A stretch of 64,000 bases of DNA from Acinetobacter higginsii (GTDB lineage Bacteria; Pseudomonadota; Gammaproteobacteria; Pseudomonadales; Moraxellaceae). This document shows, piece after piece, positions 15,459 through 23,743 of the stretch. Every line of letters begins with the position of its first letter. Within the stretch, counting starts at the first letter, position 1. Below the pieces are notes generated by a model that did no database searches, was not told the DNA's origin, and saw nothing but the letters and a program-made list of their open reading frames with translations. Location of the stretch: the NCBI RefSeq assembly GCF_000369525.1, contig NZ_KB850070.1, positions 124,001 to 188,000 of the forward strand. Direction: 5' to 3'. A program made the position numbers and the translations under genes.

Positions 15459-16781
15459 TTACACTTCTTTCTTCTCAACCACACCATATTTAAGGGCTTG
15501 GTCAAGTTGCTCTTTGTCCAAGGCATTATCCCATTTTGCCACCACGATTGTCGCACAAGCATTACCCACCAAGTTGGTTAATGCACGGCATTCTGACATG
15601 AAACGGTCGATACCCAGAATCAATGCCATACCTGCGACTGGAATTGCAGGAACAACTGACAGGGTTGCAGCCAGAGTAATAAAGCCCGCACCTGTGATGC
15701 CTGCTGCACCTTTAGAACTCAGCATCGCGACCAATAGAATGGTGATTTGTTGCGTGAGGGTTAATTCAATATTACAGGCTTGGGCGATGAACAATGCCGC
15801 CAATGTCATGTAGATATTGGTACCATCAAGGTTAAATGAATAACCCGTTGGAATCACCAGACCAACCACCGACTTTTCACAGCCTGCTTTTTCCATTTTT
15901 GCCATCAAGGACGGTAATGCTGCTTCTGATGAGCTTGTTCCGAGTACCAACCAAAGTTCGTCTTTAATATAACGAATCAGATCAATAATCGAGAAACCAT
16001 TATAGCGAGCCACTGCGCCCAAAATAATAATCACGAACAGCAAAGCGGTAATGTAGAAGGTCGCAATCAATAACATCAAATTACCGATTGAACTGATCCC
16101 ATAAGCACCAATGGTAAAGGCCATGGCACCGAATGCACCAATCGGCGCAAACTTCATCAACATACCGACTAAGGTAAATACTGGCGTAGTGAGCTGCTGT
16201 AGAAAATCTGTGACTGGACGACCTAAATCACCTGATTTTGCCAAAGCCAAACCAAACAATACCGCGACAAACAGGACTTGAAGAATTTGACCTGATACAA
16301 ATGGACTGACCAATGTATCTGGAATAATATTCATCAAGAAGCCCGTAATCGTCGACTCATGTGCTTTGGCAGCATATTCATCAACTTTGGTACTGTGCAA
16401 GCTACTTGGATCAATATTCAAACCGTGACCTGGCTCAATCACATTCCCGACAATCAATCCTACGATCAAGGCCAAGGTTGAAAACGTCAGGAAGTAGATC
16501 ATGGCCTTCGCGGTCACCCGACCTACACTGCCGAGGTTTTTCATGCCTGCAATCCCTGTCACAACGGTCAGGAAAATTACAGGAGCAATAATCATTTTAA
16601 CTAATTTAATGAAGGCTTCGCCGAGTGGCTTCAAGCTTTCACCTAATTCTGGGAAGAAATGACCTAACAATATCCCCGCGACAATCGCGAAGATCACTTG
16701 CACATAGAGAATCTGATAAAACTTTGGTTTCTTGGGAGGCTGTTGGTCATCTTGACCTGTGGCGACATGATCGACAAGCAT
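15459..16781 (-). CDS. dctA: C4-dicarboxylate:cation symporter DctA family
   Basis: 440 residues of the DAACS (SLC1-like) family, importing succinate, fumarate, malate or related substrates with protons or sodium. Typical features: [20 protein letters not shown] at the N-terminus, [19 protein letters not shown], the serine-rich reentrant loop [18 protein letters not shown], the [14 protein letters not shown] transport motif, and [13 protein letters not shown]. These loops match DctA more than glutamate carriers. AGGA lies nine bases before the ATG. Two inverted repeats 100-150 bp upstream suggest regulation. A terminator follows, so the gene is probably monocistronic. Confidence 0.92.
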   Translation of the reverse strand: MLVDHVATGQDDQQPPKKPKFYQILYVQVIFAIVAGILLGHFFPELGESLKPLGEAFIKLVKMIIAPVIFLTVVTGIAGMKNLGSVGRVTAKAMIYFLTFSTLALIVGLIVGNVIEPGHGLNIDPSSLHSTKVDEYAAKAHESTITGFLMNIIPDTLVSPFVSGQILQVLFVAVLFGLALAKSGDLGRPVTDFLQQLTTPVFTLVGMLMKFAPIGAFGAMAFTIGAYGISSIGNLMLLIATFYITALLFVIIILGAVARYNGFSIIDLIRYIKDELWLVLGTSSSEAALPSLMAKMEKAGCEKSVVGLVIPTGYSFNLDGTNIYMTLAALFIAQACNIELTLTQQITILLVAMLSSKGAAGITGAGFITLAATLSVVPAIPVAGMALILGIDRFMSECRALTNLVGNACATIVVAKWDNALDKEQLDQALKYGVVEKKEV

Positions 16782-16881
16782 GTGCGATATTCCTTCATAT
16801 TGAGATGAACAAATAGACTTCCGACTGTCTATCTAAAACCACATAAACGCAGGCAGGCACGGAAATTTGGGGAATTCTACG

Positions 16882-16904
16882 TTAATTGTGAGGCACACAA
16901 TTAA
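16882..16904. promoter_or_regulatory. Inverted repeat 1 upstream of dctA
   Basis: A perfect 9 bp repeat TTAATTGTG / CACAATTAA with a 5 nt spacer, about 100 bp upstream of the dctA start. It has the shape of a binding site for a dimeric regulator. The binding protein is unknown. Confidence 0.5.
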
Positions 16905-16907
16905 AGC

Positions 16908-16925
16908 ATTAGACTAATGTCTAAT
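16908..16925. promoter_or_regulatory. Inverted repeat 2 upstream of dctA
   Basis: A perfect 7-4-7 repeat ATTAGAC-TAAT-GTCTAAT, three bases from the first repeat. The ATTAGAC / GTCTAAT arms resemble operator half-sites. No regulator is encoded next to it. Confidence 0.5.
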
Positions 16926-16986
16926 ATCAAGAAATTTTATGTTTATAGTTTCAGTTTTTTATGTTCTTAACAATCATTCACTTAAT

Positions 16987-17020
16987 AAAAAAGCGCATTG
17001 TTAAAACAATGCGCTTTTTT
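16987..17020. terminator. Strong bidirectional terminator after pnp
   Basis: A perfect 16 bp inverted repeat AAAAAAGCGCATTGTT / AACAATGCGCTTTTTT with only two bases between the arms, so the real loop includes one or two pairs. It lies 22 bp beyond the pnp stop and ends the rpsO-pnp operon. Confidence 0.92.
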
Positions 17021-17041
17021 TAAGCAAAATGCCTGCTAGCA

Positions 17042-19135
17042 TTAAGCTTGTTCAATGTCTTTCATTGTCAACTTGATACGACCACGGTTGTCGACATCAG
17101 CAACTTGTACTTTAACGTCCTGACCTTCTTTTAATACGTCAGTCACATTCGCAATACGCTCATTTGAGATTTGTGAAATGTGAAGCAAACCGTCAGTACC
17201 TGGCATGATATTGACGAATGCACCAAATTCAACGATACGAATAACTTTACCCGCATAGATTGTACCTGGTTCAACTTCTGCAGTAAGCGCTTGGATTTTC
17301 GCAATCGCAGCTTTCGCAGCCGCTTTAGTTTCACCAAACACGCGTACAGTACCGTTATCTTCGATATCAATCGCTGCTTTAGTCTCTTCCGTAATCGCAC
17401 GGATGGTTGCACCACCTTTACCAATCACGTCACGGATCTTGTCAGGGTTGATGTTGATCACTTCAAACGTTGGCGCATGTGCATTGATTTCTGAACGTGC
17501 ACGTGAAATGACTTTGTTCATTTCATTCAGGATGTGCATACGACCAGCAAATGCTTGGTTTAATGCAACTTCCATAATCTCTTCAGTGATCCCTTCGATC
17601 TTGATGTCCATTTGAAGTGCGGTAATACCGTTGGCAGAACCTGCGACTTTAAAGTCCATATCACCTAAGTGATCTTCATCACCTAAGATGTCAGAAAGAA
17701 CGGCAAAACGCTCACCTTCTTTAACCAAGCCCATTGCGATACCCGCAACTGGTGCTTTCAATGGCACACCAGCATCCATAAGTGACAATGAAGCACCACA
17801 TACAGAAGCCATAGAAGATGAACCATTAGATTCAGTAATATCAGATACGATACGGATCACATACGGGAAACGATCAGCCGCAGGAAGAACGGCTTGAACA
17901 CCACGACGAGCCAAACGACCATGACCGATTTCACGACGCTTAGGACCTGATTCACGACCCGTTTCACCTACAGAATATGCAGGGAAGTTGTAGTGCAACA
18001 TAAAGTTGTCAGTTTTGGTACCAGAAAGCGTATCAACCATCAACGCATCACGTGTATTACCCAAAGTCGTTGTAACTAACGCTTGAGTTTCACCGCGTGT
18101 GAATAATGCAGAACCGTGCGCACGACCTAATACACCAACCTGAACGTCAATACCACGAACAGTCTTGGTATCACGACCATCGATACGCGGCTTACCAGAC
18201 AAGATGTTGTCACGTACAGTACGGTATTTAAGATCTTCAAATAATTCGTTTACTTCATCAGCAATACCAGTTTCGTCATTTTCAGGAACGAACTGAGCAA
18301 CGGCTTCTGCATAAAGTGCATCAAGTGCTGCATAACGATCTTGCTTTACTGCAATCGTATATGCTTCAGAAATTTTCGCTTCAAAAGCAGTTTTTAATTG
18401 CTCAAGAAGTGCTTCGTTTTTGCTTGGCGCAACCCAAGTTGATTCAACTGCACCAGCTGCTGCTGCAAACTCTTTAATTGCTTGAATCGCAATTTGCATT
18501 TCGTCATGACCGAAAAGAACTGCACCCAACATTTGATCTTCTGAAAGTTCTTTCGCTTCAGATTCAACCATAAGCACAGCAGATTCTGTACCCGCAACCA
18601 CAAGGTCAAGATCAGATTGTGCAAGTTGTTCAAAGTTCGGGTTAAGTACGTATTCGCCATTGATTAAACCAACACGCGCACCACCAATCGGACCACGGAA
18701 TGGTGTACCTGCAATCGATAATGCAGCTGAAGTACCTAACATTGCAGCAATATCGGCATCCATCGTCTTATCAGAAGAAACAACTGTTGCTGTCACTTGG
18801 ATTTCGTTGAAATAACCTTCTGGGAACAACGGACGAATCGGACGGTCAATCAGACGTGAAATTAAAGTTTCAGCTTCAGAAGCACGACCTTCACGCTTGC
18901 CATAACCACCTGGGATACGACCAGCAGCATATTGTTTTTCTTGATAGTTAACAGTTAACGGGAAAAAGTCTTGACCCGCTTTTGCTTTAGGCTGAGCCAC
19001 AACCGCAACGAGCACAGTCACGCCACCCATGGTAACTAAAACTGTATTTGCTTGACGTGCAACACGACCCGTTTCTAAAACAACTTGGTGTTGACCAAAT
19101 TGGAATTCTTTACGAACGATATTAAACATTGACAT
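17042..19135 (-). CDS. pnp: Polynucleotide phosphorylase
   Basis: 697 residues. A 3'-5' phosphorolytic exoribonuclease and part of the RNA degradosome. Two RNase PH-like domains lie at about 10-225 and 310-540, with [15 protein letters not shown] in the first and SYGMHYNF-like [18 protein letters not shown] and [15 protein letters not shown] in the second. A KH domain follows (about 553-612, [19 protein letters not shown]), then an S1 domain (about 620-690, [17 protein letters not shown]). The start at 19135 is favoured over the ATG six bases later by AGGA at suitable distance. It follows rpsO in the conserved rpsO-pnp order, with a hairpin between the two genes. Confidence 0.97.
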   Translation of the reverse strand: MSMFNIVRKEFQFGQHQVVLETGRVARQANTVLVTMGGVTVLVAVVAQPKAKAGQDFFPLTVNYQEKQYAAGRIPGGYGKREGRASEAETLISRLIDRPIRPLFPEGYFNEIQVTATVVSSDKTMDADIAAMLGTSAALSIAGTPFRGPIGGARVGLINGEYVLNPNFEQLAQSDLDLVVAGTESAVLMVESEAKELSEDQMLGAVLFGHDEMQIAIQAIKEFAAAAGAVESTWVAPSKNEALLEQLKTAFEAKISEAYTIAVKQDRYAALDALYAEAVAQFVPENDETGIADEVNELFEDLKYRTVRDNILSGKPRIDGRDTKTVRGIDVQVGVLGRAHGSALFTRGETQALVTTTLGNTRDALMVDTLSGTKTDNFMLHYNFPAYSVGETGRESGPKRREIGHGRLARRGVQAVLPAADRFPYVIRIVSDITESNGSSSMASVCGASLSLMDAGVPLKAPVAGIAMGLVKEGERFAVLSDILGDEDHLGDMDFKVAGSANGITALQMDIKIEGITEEIMEVALNQAFAGRMHILNEMNKVISRARSEINAHAPTFEVININPDKIRDVIGKGGATIRAITEETKAAIDIEDNGTVRVFGETKAAAKAAIAKIQALTAEVEPGTIYAGKVIRIVEFGAFVNIMPGTDGLLHISQISNERIANVTDVLKEGQDVKVQVADVDNRGRIKLTMKDIEQA

Positions 19136-19267
19136 GTATTATATTTTCCTAGTTTTATTCTAGTGAGACCCCTAAGGTTTGGCATTCAGACTACAACTGC
19201 TGTGTAGATAAATGACAAAGCTTAGAAGCCATCGCACTAGATCAAAATTTTAAATAAATTTAAACAC

Positions 19268-19296
19268 AAAGAAGGAGCGAACAAGCGCCCCTTCTA
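19268..19296 (-). promoter_or_regulatory. Hairpin in the rpsO-pnp spacer (attenuator or RNase III site candidate)
   Basis: AGAAGG-A-GCG and CGC-C-CCTTCT pair around a 6 nt loop with one A/C mismatch. On the minus strand it is followed by TTTGTGTTT. In E. coli the same spacer holds a terminator and the RNase III hairpin through which PNPase controls itself, so the same role is inferred here. The remaining spacer (19136-19385) shows nothing else clear. Confidence 0.55.
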
Positions 19297-19385
19297 AAAA
19301 TCATCTAAGGTAAATTAGATGAAACTCTCTTTTCAACGATAAAGCATTGCAACATGCGAAATAGCGAAAACAAAGTAAAATCGAA

Positions 19386-19655
19386 TTAACGACGTAAACC
19401 TAATGCGCCGATCAAAGCAACATAACGACCGTGATCTTTACCGTTTAAGTAGTCAAGTAATTTACGACGTTGGTTAACCATACGGATCAAACCACGACGG
19501 CTATGATGGTCGTGTTTGTGTTCTTTAAAGTGACCTTGCAAATCATTGATTTGAGCAGTCAATAAAGCAACTTGTACTTCAGGTGAACCAGTGTCGTTTT
19601 CAGCACGAGCAAATTTAGCGATGATCTCTGCGCGATCAGTGTTAGTTAAAGCCAT
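19386..19655 (-). CDS. rpsO: 30S ribosomal protein S15
   Basis: 89 residues, the standard S15 length. It binds the central domain of 16S rRNA early in 30S assembly. The sequence carries the conserved [39 protein letters not shown] and [12 protein letters not shown] stretches. CGGAG lies about seven bases before the ATG. It is the first gene of the rpsO-pnp operon and is divergent from the serine hydrolase gene. Confidence 0.98.
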   Translation of the reverse strand: MALTNTDRAEIIAKFARAENDTGSPEVQVALLTAQINDLQGHFKEHKHDHHSRRGLIRMVNQRRKLLDYLNGKDHGRYVALIGALGLRR

Positions 19656-19895
19656 TCGATTTCTCCGAGATGCTTACAAAAATAAAATGATAATGATCAG
19701 TTGAAACCAACCGACTGCCGTGCATCACTACAGCAAGGCGCCCATTTTAAGTGATCTATCGCTATATTGCAAAATTGTTTTATATCTGCCGGCAATTCGG
19801 CAGCTGACAGCATTGAACAAAATAGGCACACTACCCTTGTTCTGTTTTCAATTTATGACAGAGAAGAAAGAAAACGAAAATATTGCGAGGGAATC

Positions 19896-21194
19896 GTGAA
19901 AATTTTATCAACCAATACCTGTTATGTACCACATGACTTAAATCAAGTGATTCGCAGTAAAGATGAAGTCTCAGCCGAATCGGGTGGTATGACTGAGAGA
20001 CAGATTCAAAAGATATGGAACAGTGTTAAAGGTCTATATAAAACAGGCAATTATCCACTCATTACTTTATGTTTACGTCGTCAGGGGAAAATTCTTTTAA
20101 ATCGTAGCATCGGCTATGCGCAAGGCAACTCCCCAGATGGCTTAGCAACCAATGCCAAAATCGGCAGCCCAGATACACCAGTCTGCCTGTTCTCTGCATC
20201 CAAAATGGTCACGGCGATGTTGATTCATATGTTGGATGAACGTGGTGAGCTAAATTTACTTGATCCGATTAGTTATTACATTCCGGAATATGGCGTGAAT
20301 GGTAAACGTCGTGCCACGATTTTCCATCTACTCTCCCATCGTGGTGGTATTCCACGTATCGACACTGAAGTCACACCAGAACTTCTGTTTAACCAAGATG
20401 ATATTTTAAAACTGCTCTGTGCCGCCAAACCCGTTTCTCCTTCAGGGACTCATCTTGCCTACCATGCTGTTACCGCAGGTTATATTCTGGGTGAAATCGT
20501 TCAACGTGTAACAGGTCAAAGCGTTCGAGAGTTTTTGGCTGAAAATATTGAAAAACCAATGGGCTTGGATTATTTCAATTATGGTTTAAAACCTGAATAT
20601 CGCGCTGATGTTGCCTTGAACTATGCTACAGGTATCCATCCAAGTTTAGGTACAGATCATTATCTCAATCATGTACTCGGTGGCGGTCTACAGCTTGCAG
20701 TCGATGTCACCAATGATACCCGTTTCATGGACACCATTTGCCCTGCGGGGAACATCTATACCAGTGCTGAACAAGCAGGACGTTTTTTTGAAATGCTATT
20801 AAGTGGCGGAGAATATCAGGGCAAACAAATTATGAGTGCTCAAACTGTATTCCGCTCCACCCTGCCAACCTCTGGTGTTAGCTTAGATCGTACCTTATTA
20901 GCTCCAATGCGCTATGCGCTGGGTCCAATGCTCGGCAGTAATCCTGTCGGCTTGTTTGGCCCAATGACAGGACAAGCTTTTGGACATATTGGCTTTTCCA
21001 ATATTCTATGTTGGGCTGATCCTGAACGGGATATCAGTGTATCGCTCTTAACCACAGGCAAATCTGTGGTCGGTACCCACTTACCTGCCTTGGCAAAAAC
21101 ACTTTATCAAATCTCAACCAACTGTCCAAAGATTCCAAAAAATCAACGTCGCTCATTGTTTGCAACTGACCGTACCGAAGCAGATTTGGTCTAA
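19896..21194 (+). CDS. Serine hydrolase of the class C beta-lactamase/esterase family
   Basis: About 432 residues with a beta-lactamase (PF00144-type) fold. The catalytic S-x-x-K is S100-A-S-K103 in CLFSASKMVTAML. The tyrosine motif is probably Y189-H-A in HLAYHAVTAGYILGE, and a FGHIGFSN segment near residue 365 stands where class C enzymes have their KTG box. Family members include EstB-type esterases and D-aminopeptidases; resistance activity is not implied. No signal peptide is obvious. I chose the GTG at 19896 because GAGGG precedes it; the ORF can be read from 19767 but the extra 43 residues look random. A strong terminator follows. Confidence 0.82.
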   Translation: MKILSTNTCYVPHDLNQVIRSKDEVSAESGGMTERQIQKIWNSVKGLYKTGNYPLITLCLRRQGKILLNRSIGYAQGNSPDGLATNAKIGSPDTPVCLFSASKMVTAMLIHMLDERGELNLLDPISYYIPEYGVNGKRRATIFHLLSHRGGIPRIDTEVTPELLFNQDDILKLLCAAKPVSPSGTHLAYHAVTAGYILGEIVQRVTGQSVREFLAENIEKPMGLDYFNYGLKPEYRADVALNYATGIHPSLGTDHYLNHVLGGGLQLAVDVTNDTRFMDTICPAGNIYTSAEQAGRFFEMLLSGGEYQGKQIMSAQTVFRSTLPTSGVSLDRTLLAPMRYALGPMLGSNPVGLFGPMTGQAFGHIGFSNILCWADPERDISVSLLTTGKSVVGTHLPALAKTLYQISTNCPKIPKNQRRSLFATDRTEADLV

Positions 21195-21222
21195 GAGCTA
21201 TTCATCCAAATCACACGCACAA

Positions 21223-21249
21223 AAAAGCCCAAGTTAAACTTGGGCTTTT
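21223..21249 (+). terminator. Intrinsic terminator after the serine hydrolase gene
   Basis: AAAAGCCCAAGT / ACTTGGGCTTTT around a 3 nt loop, about 30 bp beyond the stop. Confidence 0.88.
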
Positions 21250-21645
21250 GCGCTTAGATTTATCATTATTCTTTTTTGTTGTTTTTTATTCTTTTTCCTA
21301 TACCATTCAGACCCTCTGAATGCTCATTACACATCCTTTTCTTTATTATTTTTTACACATATTGGCTTTCTCTATACCGACTATTCTGTCAGATTCAATT
21401 GTGAAGAAAAATAGCATTTTTCTTATCTCTGTGTAAGAAAAAACGTACAAGTCTGTATAACATTTAACTTAATAATAACAAAAAATTGTCAGACAATAAG
21501 TTTTATATTTCTTCCTTTTATTTGATCATTTAATTGAAGCGAAATAGACTCATATGCTGAAAAACATGAATTTTCACATATTCTCAGAATACTTTATGAG
21601 CGATATGGATTATGTTGATTTTATAGTGAATTTTGACATGAAAAT
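21250..21645. other. Non-coding AT-rich stretch of about 400 bp between two facing terminators
   Basis: No ORF, tRNA or recognisable RNA. Small inverted repeats only: CATTCAG-ACCCT-CTGAATG at 21304-21322 and ATTGT-CAG-ACAAT at 21485-21497. It lies between the terminator of the serine hydrolase gene (+) and the terminator of the candidate small RNA (-), so little transcription is expected through it. Confidence 0.5.
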
Positions 21646-21683
21646 AAAAAAGCCCTGTAGTCTCTCCCAAAACTACAAGGCTT
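21646..21683 (-). terminator. Intrinsic terminator of the candidate small RNA / recCBD transcript
   Basis: On the minus strand AAGCCTTGTAG pairs with CTACAGGGCTT (11 bp, one G-U pair) and is followed by five more T. It is about 210 bp after the recD stop, too far to be an ordinary immediate terminator, which supports a separate transcript. Confidence 0.85.
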
Positions 21684-21795
21684 AGCGGCTGTAAGTTTCC
21701 TCTTTTATCACTTACTTCACTGTAAGTTCGCTGTCATACGACGTTATTATTATATTTTTGCGATTTACCTAGCTTTCCATGCTAGGCTCTTTGTG
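21646..21795 (-). ncRNA. Candidate Gac/Rsm-type small RNA (CsrA/RsmA-sequestering)
   Basis: A predicted RNA of about 148 nt on the minus strand just downstream of recD. Its start is inferred from a -10-like GATTAT at 21801-21806. The 5' hairpin CCUAGC / GCUAGG (21768-21786) shows AUGGAAA in its loop. A second GGA (AGAGGAAA, 21696-21702) lies in a single-stranded stretch or a large loop, because CUUAC/GUAAG segments at 21691-21726 can pair in two exclusive ways. The terminator hairpin (21650-21683, 11 bp with one GU) has UUUUGGGAGAGA in its loop and ends in a U-run. GGA in hairpin loops is what CsrA/RsmA binds. Three GGA motifs are fewer than in most Pseudomonas RsmX/Y/Z RNAs. It could instead be only a recD 3' untranslated region. 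Confidence 0.6.
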
Positions 21796-21848
21796 TGTAC
21801 ATAATCTCAAAAACCTTGCGCTTGCTCTAGCGACAATATCTCGAATCC

Positions 21849-21868
21849 TTGTAAGCTTTTACTTACAA
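21849..21868 (-). promoter_or_regulatory. GacA-type upstream activating sequence
   Basis: TTGTAAG-TAAAAG-CTTACAA: a perfect match to the GacA site TGTAAG-N6-CTTACA known from Pseudomonas rsmX/Y/Z promoters, extended by one pair on each side. Its centre is about 65 bp upstream of the inferred RNA start, close to the spacing known in Pseudomonas. The -35 region is poor, as expected for an activator-dependent promoter. It sits 25 bp after the recD stop. Confidence 0.7.
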
Positions 21869-21892
21869 AATAGTGAATTCTAAAGAATAAGT

Positions 21893-23704
21893 TCACAATC
21901 TGTTCAAATTGATCTTTTGCACTAAACCGCTACGCCGAACAGTCCGTATCGTCAATGCCTGCTGCAAAGCCTTTGAATCAGCCAAAATACTCACCACTTT
22001 TTTAGCACGGGTGACTGCGGTATAGATCAATTCCTGACTCAACAGCTTCTCGGCATGCGCATCTAAAACAATCGCGGTATGGGTAAATTCCGAGCCTTGT
22101 GATTTATGAATAGTTAAAGCAAAGGCGGTTTGCATACTGCGTGGCAGTCGATGTGCTGCAATCCACTTATTTAAGCTCGGGAAAAAGACTTCAAATTGCT
22201 GTGACTGGGTGCGATGTTTAAAACAGATTCCGATATCACCATTGGAAATTCCAAGCTGATAGTCATTATAGGTCATCATTACAGGACGCCCGATATACCA
22301 GTCTCCAACAGCGATTTGTTTGAGTTGCTGATTGAGCCAATGTCCGGCATAACGATTCAGTTGTTCAATCCCCAATGGCCCATGTCGAACTGCAGTCAAG
22401 ATCCGATAATCATCAAAAGCCTGTATCACCTGCTGAAGATACTCGGCAGGCTCATCCGCATTGATATAAGCGTTCAAAGCATCCACATAGCCCTGAAATC
22501 CAGCCATTAACTGATGTTGATAAGATTCAATATCCACATCCTGCTGCTCGGGTAGATATTCCAACTGGATCAGGTCAGGCATATCTTTATTCAAGGAAAT
22601 GGCTTGCAAAGGTGCAGCCTGAACAATTTCCGTCTCTAGTTTTGATAAGACTAAATCGGGGTCGCTTAGATCTTGTTGCGCCTGAATAAATCGAGCGAAT
22701 TGCCCAATCTTGGCTTCACCAGAGAAACGACGGCTGGTCTGTAGCTGGACTCGGTTTTCAGCCAATGCCTGTACTTGCTGTAAATCAGCCAAAACCGAGC
22801 CGACATCAACCGAAGCCAACTGATTGGCATCACCAAGCAAAATAATTCGGCATTGATCTGGGACTGCCTCGAATAATAGAGTTGCCAAATTCAAATCCAG
22901 CATTGAGGCTTCATCAACCACAATCACGTCATAAGGCAAAAGCTGTTTTTGATTAAACCTCGGTATTTGTCGATTGCCCATGCCCAGTAAACGGTGCAAG
23001 GTCTGCGTGGTTTGATTACGCAACTCATCTGTAATTAAACCTGATTCCAATAATTTTGGATCATTCAATGAGTTCTGTAATGCTTCCTGCATACGTTGCG
23101 CGGCTTTACCTGTCGGTGCAGCCATGGCAATACGAATATCGGGAATAGTCTGGTTGAGGGCTGCAATAATACGTGCCAAGGTATAGGTTTTACCTGTCCC
23201 TGGACCGCCGGTAATAATGCTCAGACCTTGTTGCAGCACCATTTTCAGTGCAGCCTGCTGGTGCACGTCACTCAATAAGTCTTGATAATGTTCAGCATCA
23301 ACCACCTGAATTGTTTGTCGCTTTAATCGACAAATCTGCTGTGCGAGGCGTTGCTCTAGATGCCAATATCGGTATAATGCCAAGCCCTGCTGATCATAGA
23401 CACATGGGGCAACTTGAGTGATTGCATTTTCACTCGAAATGGCCAAATCGGCCAGTGCTTCAATCTGTGCCGCATCAGCCTCAATACAACTGTCTCCTTG
23501 TAAGCTGGCTTCAACCAGTTGTTGTAGTACCTGTGCAGCGTTAACGGTTTGAGTAGATTGAGAAAATGGTGCTTGTGAGAGGTAGTTACTCCACATATTT
23601 AACCATGTCATTTGTGCTGACTGATCATCAACTTGTTTGTCCACAGAGTTATCCTCAAACTTACCCACACGCTTGTCCACAAGGTTATAAACAGAGTTAT
23701 TCAC
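21893..23704 (-). CDS. recD: Exodeoxyribonuclease V subunit alpha (RecD)
   Basis: Up to 603 residues. The fast 5'-3' helicase motor of RecBCD, which processes double-strand ends for recombination and degrades linear foreign DNA. Motifs: Walker A GGPGTGKTYTLARI, Walker B region VVDEASMLDL, LLGDANQLASVDVGSVLADL, and the C-terminal TIHKSQGSEF and YTAVTRAKK helicase motifs. The GTG at 23704 is the longest start; residues 1-31 form a low-complexity tetrapeptide-like repeat encoded by 12 bp DnaA-box-like repeats, so the ATG at 23611 (MTWLNMWS) may be the true start. It is last in recC-recB-recD, 39 bp after recB. Confidence 0.95.
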   Translation of the reverse strand: MNNSVYNLVDKRVGKFEDNSVDKQVDDQSAQMTWLNMWSNYLSQAPFSQSTQTVNAAQVLQQLVEASLQGDSCIEADAAQIEALADLAISSENAITQVAPCVYDQQGLALYRYWHLEQRLAQQICRLKRQTIQVVDAEHYQDLLSDVHQQAALKMVLQQGLSIITGGPGTGKTYTLARIIAALNQTIPDIRIAMAAPTGKAAQRMQEALQNSLNDPKLLESGLITDELRNQTTQTLHRLLGMGNRQIPRFNQKQLLPYDVIVVDEASMLDLNLATLLFEAVPDQCRIILLGDANQLASVDVGSVLADLQQVQALAENRVQLQTSRRFSGEAKIGQFARFIQAQQDLSDPDLVLSKLETEIVQAAPLQAISLNKDMPDLIQLEYLPEQQDVDIESYQHQLMAGFQGYVDALNAYINADEPAEYLQQVIQAFDDYRILTAVRHGPLGIEQLNRYAGHWLNQQLKQIAVGDWYIGRPVMMTYNDYQLGISNGDIGICFKHRTQSQQFEVFFPSLNKWIAAHRLPRSMQTAFALTIHKSQGSEFTHTAIVLDAHAEKLLSQELIYTAVTRAKKVVSILADSKALQQALTIRTVRRSGLVQKINLNRL

Positions 23705-23705
23705 A
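23637..23705 (+). repeat. Six DnaA-box-like 9-mers at an exact 12 bp period
   Basis: Read on the plus strand: TTGTCCACA (23637), TTATCCTCA (23649), TTACCCACA (23661), TTGTCCACA (23673), TTATAAACA (23685), TTATTCACA (23697). Against TTATNCACA the last is a full match and the other five match 8 of 9. A looser copy (TCATCAACT) continues the period at 23625, and TTATCTACA is at 23740. The array covers the recD GTG and the start of its reading frame. Confidence 0.7.
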
Positions 23706-23743
23706 AGCTAAGCTTTTGTTTAATATAAAATCACGCACTTTAT

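Noticed and set aside
19896..21194. Calling the serine hydrolase a beta-lactamase resistance gene
   Set aside because: The fold and the S-x-x-K motif are shared with esterases and peptidases; no signal peptide and no typical class C Y-x-N or K-T-G motif is clear.
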